Assembly: GCA_934098555.1 (NCBI GenBank)
Contig: CAKOOQ010000012.1
Coordinates: 1 to 31,703, forward strand
Direction of reading: 5' to 3'
Source of the DNA: an uncultured Bacilli bacterium
GTDB taxonomy: Bacteria > Bacillota_I > Bacilli_A > RF39 > UBA660
Length of the DNA stretch: 31,703 bases
The notes beneath the pieces are model-generated. The model saw only the letters and a program-made list of their open reading frames with translations. It was not told the origin of the DNA and did no database searches. Positions 15,229 to 23,500 of the stretch are shown here, one piece after another. A program made the position numbers and the translations under genes. Within the stretch, counting starts at the first letter, position 1; every line of letters begins with the position of its first letter.

Positions 15229-16461
15229 ATGGAAGATAATGTGAATGATATGATAATAAATGAGGCTGTAAAAAGGTTTAAAGAAGGCAAAATAAAAAAC
15301 AATGCGGATGTTGAAAATTTTATTGATAATTTAGTTCAACCACTTTATCAAAAAATGCTCGATGCCGAATTGTCTAATATGTTGGACTATGAAAAATATG
15401 AACACAAAAAGGATGTTGAAAATTCTAGAAATGGTTATTGTAAAACTAAAAAAGTTCAAACGAAATATGGAACTATTGAAATAAAGACTCCTAGAGATAG
15501 AAAAGGTGAATTTGAACCCGTCATCATACCAAAAGGAGAAAATCGACTTGGTAAGTTCGAAGATATTGTTTTATCTTTATGTGCCAAGGGAATGAGCTAT
15601 CGAGATATTTCAAGTCTTTTAAAGGAAATTTATGGTGTTGATATTTCTAAAGACCAAGTTCAAACATTTGTAAATACCATTACAGAAGTAGTTGATAACT
15701 GGCGAAATGGACCATTAAAACCATTCTATGCTTTTATATATGCTGATTGTTTATATATCCCTGTTACAGAAGACTTAAAGAGTGAAAAGAAAGCATTTTA
15801 TGTCATTATTGGAGTTAATGCTCATGGAATGAAAGAAGTACTTGGAATCTGGTGCGATAAGACAGAATCCGCTTCTTTTTGGACAACTGTTTTTGAAGAT
15901 TTAAAAAGACGCGGCGTCGAAGATATTCTTTATTCCACAAGTGATGGCGTTGCTGGTTTTAAAGACTCTTTAGAAACAGTATACCCTAAAACTCAAGCAC
16001 AAAGATGTGTTGTTCATTTAACAAGAAATTTATATAAAATTTGCCCTAAAAAACAGGCAAGTGAAGTTATTCAAAATTTCAAAAAAATATACACAGCTTC
16101 TAATTTGAAAGTTGCCCAGTTAGAATTAGAAAACTTTAAAGATAAGTTTTCATCTTTAACAAAAGTTACTCAAAAAGTTGAAGAAGATATGAAATATTTA
16201 GAGCCATTATTTGAAGTGCCTGATGAAATAAGAAAAGCGATATATACATCTAATGCCATAGAATCTGTTAATTCAGCACTTAGAAAAGTTACTAATGGTA
16301 AAGATTCATTTGCATCTGTAAATTCTGTTTACAAAATATTATTTTTAAGAGTAGAAGAATTAGAAGAAAAATGGAAAAAACCTATTCCCAACTGGAATAA
16401 AATTGAAATTCAGCTTTCTGAGATTTATAAAGAACGCTTTACTAAGTATCTCGACATATAA
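15229..16461 (+). CDS. IS256-family (mutator-type) transposase
   Basis: The product has 410 residues, full length for the family, with a GAGG ribosome site 9 nt upstream of ATG 15229. The N-terminal part (to about 110) includes the conserved NGYCKTKKVQTKYGTIEI-type segment and the helix-turn-helix near MSYRDIS. The RNase-H-like DDE triad is complete: D173 (YADCLYIPV), D239 (STSDGVAGF) and E345 (SNAIESVNS), with CVVHLTRN at 260-267. It should be active on the 12-bp terminal repeats. Codon use (many ATA, AGA) differs from the housekeeping genes. Confidence 0.95.
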   Translation: MEDNVNDMIINEAVKRFKEGKIKNNADVENFIDNLVQPLYQKMLDAELSNMLDYEKYEHKKDVENSRNGYCKTKKVQTKYGTIEIKTPRDRKGEFEPVIIPKGENRLGKFEDIVLSLCAKGMSYRDISSLLKEIYGVDISKDQVQTFVNTITEVVDNWRNGPLKPFYAFIYADCLYIPVTEDLKSEKKAFYVIIGVNAHGMKEVLGIWCDKTESASFWTTVFEDLKRRGVEDILYSTSDGVAGFKDSLETVYPKTQAQRCVVHLTRNLYKICPKKQASEVIQNFKKIYTASNLKVAQLELENFKDKFSSLTKVTQKVEEDMKYLEPLFEVPDEIRKAIYTSNAIESVNSALRKVTNGKDSFASVNSVYKILFLRVEELEEKWKKPIPNWNKIEIQLSEIYKERFTKYLDI

Positions 16462-16525
16462 AAAACTAGTACTTTTCTTTCAAAAATACTAGTTCATGCT
16501 CTTTGATAATTTAAAAAGTTATAAA

Positions 16526-16537
16526 AATTTACACACC
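16526..16537 (-). repeat. Right terminal inverted repeat of the IS
   Basis: AATTTACACACC on the plus strand, the exact complement of the left repeat. Confidence 0.85.
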
Positions 16538-16803
16538 ACTCTTGACAAGGTCGGTTATTTTTTTTAAGCAACAAGAAATATCTTTTGCTATCCTTAAATT
16601 GCTAGATAAAAAGAATTCAAATTGATAGTAGAAAGAGATTAAAAAGTAATGTGTCTAGATTTCATGCAATATAGATTAAAACTATTGGGACTATAAATGC
16701 TAATATAGAAAGTCATAAATATGGCAAAGTTAAAAAGTTATAATTTTGCATTTAAAGTTAAAGTAATAGTACAAGCCAAATATTTTTACTAGCTATGATT
16801 TAT
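16538..16803. other. Gene-free stretch after the IS, possibly decayed sequence
   Basis: No ORF with a ribosome site is visible. GTCGGTT (16550-16556) followed by a T-rich run could be the right arm of a terminator whose left arm, AGCCGAC (14361-14367), lies on the other side of the IS. Around 16646-16790 broken frames read GTINANIESHKYGKVKKL and, shifted, YNFAFKVKVIVQAK, which might be the end of a dead transposase, but I cannot name a family. Confidence 0.4.
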
Positions 16804-16836
16804 AAAATGTTCTATAGCAAATTTAGAACATTTTTT
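16804..16836 (+). terminator. Strong hairpin with T run before the fibre operon
   Basis: A perfect 11-bp stem (16804-16814 with 16824-16834) and a 9-nt loop, followed by T. It insulates the operon from upstream transcription. Confidence 0.75.
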
Positions 16837-16931
16837 GTGGATCACAGTCCCATTTTTTTAGAAAGTCTATTGTATATTTTGTCGAATTATGTTAGTATTT
16901 GGTTATACAATAGGAAGGGTAAAGAGTTGTA

Positions 16932-17441
16932 ATGAAGAAAAGTAAGCTTCAAAAAATTATGTTATATGTTGGAGGAACTCTTTTGAGTTTAATACTTCTT
17001 TTTAATGTTTATATTATTTTACAAAGTATTTTAAAACCTGCTGAGATTCCATCTTTTTTAGGTTATAAGCCTTTTATTGTCGCGTCTTCTTCTATGGAAA
17101 ATACAATTTATAAAGGTGATCTTCTTATTGTTAAAAAAGAGAGTGCTTCTAAGGTAGAAGTGGACGATATTATTGCGTATAAAAATAACAATTATTATAT
17201 CGTTCATCGTGTTTCTTCTATTACCAATGAAGGTGATTTTGAAACTAAGGGGGATAACAACACAGATAAAGATGATTATGTTGTTTCTAAAAATTCTTTA
17301 GAAGGCGTTTATAAGGCTCGTATTCCTTATTTGGGAAGTATTTTACTTTATTTAAGTAAAACAGAGACTTTAATTATCATTCTTCTTACTATTGGACTTC
17401 TTGGAACTATCTTGCTTATTTTAGAAGAAAAGAAAAAGTGA
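16932..17441 (+). CDS. sipW: SipW-type (ER-type) signal peptidase I
   Basis: The product has 169 residues. An N-terminal anchor (about 11-31) precedes the catalytic serine S54 in ASSSMENT; H92 in IVHRV replaces the lysine of bacterial-type enzymes, and GDNNTDKD (107-114) supplies the acid. A second C-terminal membrane helix (146-164) follows. The Ser/His dyad and double anchor define the SipW branch that processes TasA-family precursors. The ATG at 16932 has the weak site AAAGAG at 16921; AGGAAGGG lies further upstream. It opens a seven-gene operon and the presumed substrate follows immediately. Confidence 0.92.
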   Translation: MKKSKLQKIMLYVGGTLLSLILLFNVYIILQSILKPAEIPSFLGYKPFIVASSSMENTIYKGDLLIVKKESASKVEVDDIIAYKNNNYYIVHRVSSITNEGDFETKGDNNTDKDDYVVSKNSLEGVYKARIPYLGSILLYLSKTETLIIILLTIGLLGTILLILEEKKK

Positions 17442-17497
17442 TGTATCCATTTTTATTAAAAATGTTTACATAAATTGTCGTAGAAAGAGGTGTACAA

Positions 17498-18079
17498 ATG
17501 AAAAAAGGTAGAAAGGTGTTAATTAGTGGAATGGCTTTACTTTCTCTTGTTGGTGTAACAGGCTATACAGTTTCTAAAACTTATGCCAAATATGCATCTA
17601 CAGTAAGCGGAACATCTGATACAGCAACCGTTGCTAAATGGGCTTGGACAATTAATGACAAAGCTTTAGCAAGTGGTGATTTAACATTTAAGCTTGATTT
17701 ATTTAAAACAATCAATGATACAGATAATGCTACAGCTGAAACAGATGTAACAAATAAAAAGATTGCTCCTGGTACAAGTGGAAGTTTCAAAATTAGTATT
17801 AAAAATGATTCTGAAGTAAATGCTCAATATGCTTATAACTTAACGGAAACAAATGCTGGTAATATTCCAATTGAATATTCAACAGATAAAACAACTTGGA
17901 AAACTTTAGCAGAATTTAATGCAGATGCTACTGACATTGCATCAGGTGCTACTAAAGATGCCACGATTTATTGGCGTTGGGCTTTTGATGGTGATGACGC
18001 TACAGATACGGCTTTAGGTTTTGCTGGTACAGCAACTGTTTCTATTCAAGCTGACTTAACACTTACACAAGTCGACTAA
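17498..18079 (+). CDS. TasA/CalY-like fibre subunit
   Basis: The 193-residue product starts at ATG 17498 after AAGAGGTG. The signal (1-29) ends KTYAKYAST with a TVAKWAWTIN start of the mature part, the pattern of SipW-processed camelysin/TasA proteins. The mature domain is a beta-sandwich (IAPGTSGSFKISIKNDSE, NAQYAYNLTETN, IYWRWAFDGDDATD). Such subunits polymerise by donor-strand exchange into biofilm fibres. It is the most T/A/D-rich and codon-optimised of the secreted genes, consistent with a major product. A long hairpin follows its stop, which may keep its mRNA level above that of downstream genes. Confidence 0.88.
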   Translation: MKKGRKVLISGMALLSLVGVTGYTVSKTYAKYASTVSGTSDTATVAKWAWTINDKALASGDLTFKLDLFKTINDTDNATAETDVTNKKIAPGTSGSFKISIKNDSEVNAQYAYNLTETNAGNIPIEYSTDKTTWKTLAEFNADATDIASGATKDATIYWRWAFDGDDATDTALGFAGTATVSIQADLTLTQVD

Positions 18080-18098
18080 TCATGTGGGATTTAGTTCC

Positions 18099-18133
18099 CA
18101 TTTAAGTTTCTAAAATTTTTAGAGACTTAAATG
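18099..18133 (+). promoter_or_regulatory. Long intercistronic hairpin after the fibre subunit gene
   Basis: An inverted repeat of about 16 bp with a single G-T pair and a tiny loop spans these bases. It lacks a following T run, so it is more likely an mRNA 3'-stabiliser or processing site than a terminator. Confidence 0.65.
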
Positions 18134-18154
18134 AGAGTTAAAAAGGAGGTAAAC

Positions 18155-18739
18155 ATGAAACAATCTAAAAATTTTTTTCTTTTGTTGCTTCTTTTTATCA
18201 TCGTTATTTTGACTGTTTTTTTCACAATTCGTGAGATAAAACTAATCGGAAGAACACCAACAGGTAATAAAGATATCTTTAATATTGATTGCAATTGTAA
18301 AGATAGTGATGTTTTTTCCGAAAATGATTTTTTTGTGAATGATAAAGAAATCTCTTGGCAGCAAAATTCTTTTCTTAGAATATTTTCTAACCCAGCTTAT
18401 GAATTTAAAAGTATTATCGCCCCAGGTTCTTCTAATGCGTATGCTTTTACTGTTAATAACAATAATAAGTTTAAAATCAACTATGCGTTTACCTTTCAAG
18501 AAAAAAATGACCATCATATCAATATGAAATATCGTTTAAAGAAAAATAATAAATATTTAACAAAAGGGTATGTGACTTATGAAAATCTTAATTTAGCTGA
18601 TTTAAAACTTGAGGCATTAACTCATGACGATTATATCCTTGAATGGAAATGGTTTGATGCCCAAAATGATACGGAAGTAAGTTTTGCAGAAGCCTCTTAC
18701 GAACTTAAGATAACCCTCAAAGCGGAGAGTGACTTATGA
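18155..18739 (+). CDS. Secreted or anchored beta-rich protein of the fibre operon
   Basis: The 194-residue product starts at ATG 18155, 4 nt after AAGGAGGT; a start at 18131 would lie in the hairpin. One hydrophobic segment (about 6-24) follows a basic end. The rest is beta-rich with TasA-like spacing: IIAPGSSNAYAFTVNN matches the IAPGTSGSFKISIKN strand of the fibre subunit, and ILEWKWFD matches its YWRWAFD. It is probably a minor fibre component. The usual SipW cleavage motif (S/T-Y-A) is missing, so it may stay anchored. It overlaps the next gene by 4 nt (ATGA). Confidence 0.65.
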   Translation: MKQSKNFFLLLLLFIIVILTVFFTIREIKLIGRTPTGNKDIFNIDCNCKDSDVFSENDFFVNDKEISWQQNSFLRIFSNPAYEFKSIIAPGSSNAYAFTVNNNNKFKINYAFTFQEKNDHHINMKYRLKKNNKYLTKGYVTYENLNLADLKLEALTHDDYILEWKWFDAQNDTEVSFAEASYELKITLKAESDL

Positions 18740-19245
18740 GAAAAATATTAAGCTTTATACAATATCTTTTCTATGTGTTTTTCCTATGTCTTTTTCTTTT
18801 AAACGGTTACTTATTATCTTCAAAATTTCTCTTCCATCAAGAATATCCTTCTTTTTTTGGTTATACCTATTTTGAAGTGCAAACGGGTTCTATGCGTTCG
18901 GATATTAAAGAACAAGATATTATTATTGTGAAATTAGATGATTCTTATCAAGTGGGAGATGTCGTAACTTATAAAAGTGGTCATTCTTATATTACCCACC
19001 GGATTACCGCGATTGATAAAGATACGATTACGACTAAGGGAGACGCCAATAACGCCCTTGATAATCCGGTTTCTAAAGAAAATGTCGTTGGGAAAGTCGT
19101 CAAAATTTTACCAGAGTTTGGTATTTACCTAAAAGTATTAACCGATAAATGGGTGATGATTTTGTTCTTTTTACTTTCGTTATCGCTTACGTATTTAGTG
19201 TCTCTTTTAGAGAAAAAGGAGAGTCAAAATGAAAAGAACGTATAA
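18736..19245 (+). CDS. Second SipW-type signal peptidase I
   Basis: The product has 169 residues, the same length as the first peptidase but with distinct sequence. S52 (QTGSMRSD) and H88 (YITHRI) form the dyad; GDANNALD (102-109) carries the acid. Anchors lie at about 7-27 and 139-156. It overlaps genes on both sides (4 and 17 nt), so it is translated in concert with the small secreted proteins that follow. Two SipW enzymes in one operon suggest each serves its own substrate set. Confidence 0.92.
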   Translation: MRKILSFIQYLFYVFFLCLFLLNGYLLSSKFLFHQEYPSFFGYTYFEVQTGSMRSDIKEQDIIIVKLDDSYQVGDVVTYKSGHSYITHRITAIDKDTITTKGDANNALDNPVSKENVVGKVVKILPEFGIYLKVLTDKWVMILFFLLSLSLTYLVSLLEKKESQNEKNV

Positions 19246-19714
19246 ACACATTTTATTTTTAAGTCTTTATTTACTTTTTCTGGGTGTTTCTTTAAAAAGT
19301 CTAGCTTCTTATGTGACCCTTATTTATGCCTCTTCTAAAGGAGATGTGGCTAAATTTAGTGTTACTGAAACTGTCAAAGACATTCCTCTTGATTTAGGTT
19401 CTTTAAATGGTTTTAATACCCTTACTTACACTTTTAAAGTAACGAATCAAGATGAAAAACTAAATGAAACACATTATAAATATCGTTTTTATTTAACAAC
19501 TGGAGAAAACTTGCCTTTAACTTTTTCACTTACCAACACGTCAAGCGAAAATATTTTAAAAAGTGATTTAACGACCGATTATATAGATATATCCTATACT
19601 TCTTATGAAGAAAAAGAATATGTCTTACACATTTCTTTAGAGGATAGCTCTTATTTAAACAGTAATAAAATTGATTATGTTGATTTGCATTTCGAGGCTA
19701 TCCAAGTGGATTAG
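19229..19714 (+). CDS. Small secreted TasA-like protein
   Basis: The 161-residue product starts at ATG 19229 inside the end of the peptidase gene, after AAAAAGGAGAG. The signal (1-28) is followed by SYVTLIYASSKGDVAKFSV, which has the spacing of SipW substrates (compare KYASTVSGTSDTATVAKWAW in parts at 17498). The mature part is a beta domain (TLTYTFKVTN, YKYRFYLTTGENLPLTFSL). It probably joins the fibre as a minor subunit or cap. Assignment rests on signal pattern and operon position. Confidence 0.7.
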   Translation: MKRTYKHILFLSLYLLFLGVSLKSLASYVTLIYASSKGDVAKFSVTETVKDIPLDLGSLNGFNTLTYTFKVTNQDEKLNETHYKYRFYLTTGENLPLTFSLTNTSSENILKSDLTTDYIDISYTSYEEKEYVLHISLEDSSYLNSNKIDYVDLHFEAIQVD

Positions 19715-19726
19715 AAAGGAGACATT

Positions 19727-20515
19727 ATGAAAAGAAAACCACGTTATTCTTTCTTACTTCTTTTTCTTTTTTTGTTTTTAAGTTTGCCTTTGCATTCTTT
19801 AGCAAAATATTTTTATCTTCAACTTTATGACCATTATTTAGTGAGTAAAAAATTTTATTTTGAAAGTGATTTACTCAGTCTTGAGGGTAAAAATTATACT
19901 TTAGAAAATTATGGGGGAACAGGAGACTACATCTTCTCTTTAAACCTCTTTAACTATCTTAATTTAGAGGATTACAGTGAAGAAGATATTTCTTATGATA
20001 TATCCTTTTCTTGTAGTCAAAATGTTTCTTGCAAAGAAACGTCAGAAAAAAGTCATGTTTTAAAAGGAGAAAAGGCAAGTAAAGATAAAATAAATATTTT
20101 ATTAACACCAAATGAGGTTCATGACGGTGAGGAAATCACTTTAAATATAACCGCGAAAACGACATCTTCTTATACTAAGGTTTTAAAAGGAAGTGTAACT
20201 TTTAAAGTGAAAAATTATGGTCTTACTTATTTTGTGGAGGATAGTGCGAATGCTTTATATTTAAAGCTTCACTTAACCAATCTTGAAACGAAATTGCAAA
20301 AAGTAAAATTAAGTTTTTCAAAAGATTTACTTTCTATTGATACAACCAATCCTTTAGTTTATGAAGGAAACAATACTTTGGAAAGTGATTATATTAAAGA
20401 AAGTGAAATTTCTTTAGACAGTCAAAAAGAAGCGGTGATTTATTTTTATAAAAAAGATATTACCAAGGATTATAGTTTAGCTAAAGATATTATTAATGTA
20501 TCTAAAATGGAGTGA
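19727..20515 (+). CDS. Secreted protein of the fibre operon, function unknown
   Basis: The 262-residue product starts at ATG 19727 after AGAAAGGAG. Its signal (1-27) ends HSLAKYFY, again close to the SipW cleavage pattern. The mature part is beta-rich in two halves (about 45-160 and 170-255) and has one cysteine pair, C100 and C106 region (SCSQNVSCKE). No known domain is recognised. Tight spacing (12 nt before, 6 nt after) puts it in the operon and makes it a likely linker between the fibre and the giant protein. Confidence 0.6.
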   Translation: MKRKPRYSFLLLFLFLFLSLPLHSLAKYFYLQLYDHYLVSKKFYFESDLLSLEGKNYTLENYGGTGDYIFSLNLFNYLNLEDYSEEDISYDISFSCSQNVSCKETSEKSHVLKGEKASKDKINILLTPNEVHDGEEITLNITAKTTSSYTKVLKGSVTFKVKNYGLTYFVEDSANALYLKLHLTNLETKLQKVKLSFSKDLLSIDTTNPLVYEGNNTLESDYIKESEISLDSQKEAVIYFYKKDITKDYSLAKDIINVSKME

Positions 20516-20521
20516 TGTAAA

Positions 20522-23500
20522 GTGAAAAAAAAGTATATCGTTTTAATGATTTTGACCCTTTTTTTATGTGGTACCTTAATGGTTTTACTTTCTAAGACTT
20601 ATGCAGATTCGGATGTAATAGGGGAAAATACCATTTTAACCACTTTAAAAGATAATTACGACGATTTATATTTAGATGTTACGTTTCAAAGTGGCACGCA
20701 AGATGTTATCACCTCAAAAACGGTTACTTTAACGGCAAATAGTATCAATGGGTATATCACCCTTCCATCTTCATTTAAAGAAACGACGTCATTTCTTTCT
20801 GATAAAATAAAGGAACAATTAGATGATGAAACGTTTATTGCAAGTGATGGTTATACCTATTCTTTTACGGGTTGGAAAATAAAAGACAGTAGGGAATATC
20901 TTCCTTCTAAAACGGTTTTTCAACCAGGAGATATTATTTCTTATGATGATTTAAATGTAAATAATAATGGGACGCTTATTCTAGAGGCTATCTTTGGCCG
21001 CGTTACTTTTTTACAAAATAAATATACGGGTCGTTATTACACTGATTATTGGCTTTATGATAAAGAAACCACGGAAGATGGTCGTTATGAGAAAACAGGA
21101 GCTTGGAATTATACGTATGAAAATAATCTTTTAACGATTAATAAAGGGACCGATGTTCATAACCCCATAGCCTCTCTTGATTTAGCTTATTATATTTTTA
21201 CTGAAGAAAAAGAAAGTCTTTATTACAATCCTTATTTAAATGTGATTATGCTAACAGGAGACTATGATTATGTCAAAAGTTCTTCCGTTGCTCAGAAAGA
21301 AAATCATTACTTTACGGATTATGCTAAGTATAGTAAGACGTTTACTAAAAATAAGGAAACCTTTACTGCCCTAGATGAGGCATACGATAGCAGTAAAAAC
21401 TATGTTTGGGAAGATTATGTAGCCCAAAAAAGTGTTTGGGGTGGTTATCTTTTAACTACAGATGCGACACCTTCTGTGACTTATAAAAGTTTAGGTCATA
21501 CCAATTATAATCTTTATTTTAATGGTTTTGGTTATTCGGATGCCGTTTATACGTCGATGCGCTTAGATAATGTTAACTGGGGTAGAATGCCGAATGATAC
21601 GACAAAGCGCCCATTAAAGACGAGTCCATCTAATATCTCTTCCGAGACAAGTTTTACTTCTCGAAGTCGTACTGAAAAAGGAAAAGGGCTTCTTTTAGAA
21701 ATTACACGCCGTAATAAAAAAACGGATGCGGGAAATGGGTATGTCATTCGGACAAATGATTTTGAATACGCCGTTATTAACGGTAATGAATTTGGTTCTA
21801 TGCAAAATGGTTGGAGTGGAAGTTATAATCTGCCGTATGATTTTCATTGGTATATTGGTGGAAATACCGTCATAAATGATTATATTACCTTAGGGGTTAC
21901 CACGACGAATGCCACTTTTGATATGCAAAGTAATATGAATTATTACTTAACCGTCACTGGTGGTAAAATTGTAGGCATTTATGGGGCTTCCGCAAGTACA
22001 AGGTCTCATGATGCCGGAAACCGGTTTATAAATATTGTAGGGGATAAGGGAAATAGTACCACGTCAAATCCGCAAATAAGAACCATTTATGGGGCGGGCA
22101 ATGTGTCTAGCTTAACAGGCAATACATCGGTAAATATTATTGGTGATACCAATATTTTGGGAAATGTCTATGGGGGTGGTTATGTTTACTCGGCAACCCT
22201 ATACGGAACCAGTAACGTTAACATAAAAGATAGTACCATTGCGGGGAGCGTTTATGGCGGTGGTTTTAATGGAAATGTTGAGACCGATGAAAATGGCAAG
22301 GGTGGCTATGTTAATTTAAACATTACGTCTTCTCTTGTTAAAGGAAATATCTTTGGTATTGGTCAAGGAGGAAGTCAAAACTTTTTTATGGAGTATCCAA
22401 AATCTTTTTCGAAAAGCACAACCTATAATTATTATCCTTGGGATACCGAGAAACTTTTACCTACCGATAGTGACTTTGCTTCTTTAAAAAATTCTTTATA
22501 TGGTGATTATGATACCGACTGGTCCTGGGAAAAGCCCGCGACAGGCTTTCCTTTTATGGTTCTTGATGAAACAAGCAGCGAGTATGGTATTGTTTGCACC
22601 TCAGCTTATAAAGGTATTCGGTGGATTTCTATGGCCGCGGACAACATTACATTTAGTCGTTCTCGTAATTTTAGTTATTTATCGCTTGCTTATGCTAGAA
22701 AAGATGTTACCATCCAGATTAATGATAGTACGATTGGAACATCTTCTAATCATCTTGGTAATATTTACGGTGGTGGTTCTATCGCTGTCGTTCATGGGGA
22801 TATTAAAATTGATTTAAATCATTCTACCGTGTATGGGACGATTTATGGTGGAGGTGACGGAGCTTCCAAACCAAGTACCGTTAAAATGTATGGACCGATG
22901 AAAGAAGAAGGGTACACGCCTCCAAGTTATACCTATAAAACGGATGGTACAGTGGCCATCGCAGGAAATGAATCCGTAGGTAAACTGCCTTATTTAGGTG
23001 AATTTTCGTGGACAAGTGAGGAAACGGTTAAAGAAATGGGCGGTATTGACTATGACAATAAAAAATTATGGTCTTATAATACCGAAGGTTTAGGCTCTGT
23101 AAAGGGAAGTATCACGTTAACGATTCAAGATTCTACGCTTTCTAAAAATGTCTATGGGGGTGGTAATGAAGGTTATGTAAATAACGGGATAACGTTAAAT
23201 GTTATTAATACGACTATCGCTGATACGGTTTATGGGGGTGGTAATGAAGGTGAAGTAACAGGTGATATTACAGTTACCTTAAAGGGAGTCACTTCTAAAG
23301 AAGTGTATGCCGGAAGCTTCGCTGCTGATGTAAACGGCAGCACGACTTTAAATGTGTTAGATAGCCAAATATCCCAAAGTGTTTATGGCGGCAACAACAG
23401 TGATGGTATTGTTTCCAATAACATTACGGTAACGCTTAAAGGAACTACCAAAGTTATGAAAGATGTTTTTGGTGGTGGTAACTTAGCAATTGTTGGAACC

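Larger units (their letters stand above)
14380..16537 (+). mobile_element. IS256-family insertion sequence with two ORFs
   Basis: The ends carry 12-bp perfect terminal inverted repeats GGTGTGTAAATT (14380-14391, and its complement at 16526-16537). At 2158 bp the element is longer than usual (about 1.3 kb) because it holds a second gene before the transposase. No 8-9 bp target duplication is seen: the left flank ends TATTATAT and the right flank begins ACTCTTGA. The element lies 15 nt beyond the DGR-like hairpin, between the variable gene and the fibre operon. Confidence 0.85.

Noticed and set aside
16646..16790. Remnant of a transposase (GTINANIESHKYGKVKKL in a broken frame)
   Set aside because: The match to any known transposase end is from memory and weak, and stops and frameshifts prevent a family call.
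16538..16931. Template repeat or retroelement RNA after the IS
   Set aside because: No stretch resembles 14134-14262; the region is AT-rich throughout.
22500..22817. 105-codon plus-strand frame within the giant gene
   Set aside because: It is out of frame with a clearly coding gene, lacks a ribosome site and reads as low-complexity hydrophobic sequence.
23150..23260. Tandem DNA duplication in the giant gene (TATGGGGGTGGTAATGAAGG occurs twice)
   Set aside because: The identity is confined to one YGGGNEG unit; neighbouring units diverge, so this is protein-level repeat structure and not a recent tandem expansion.
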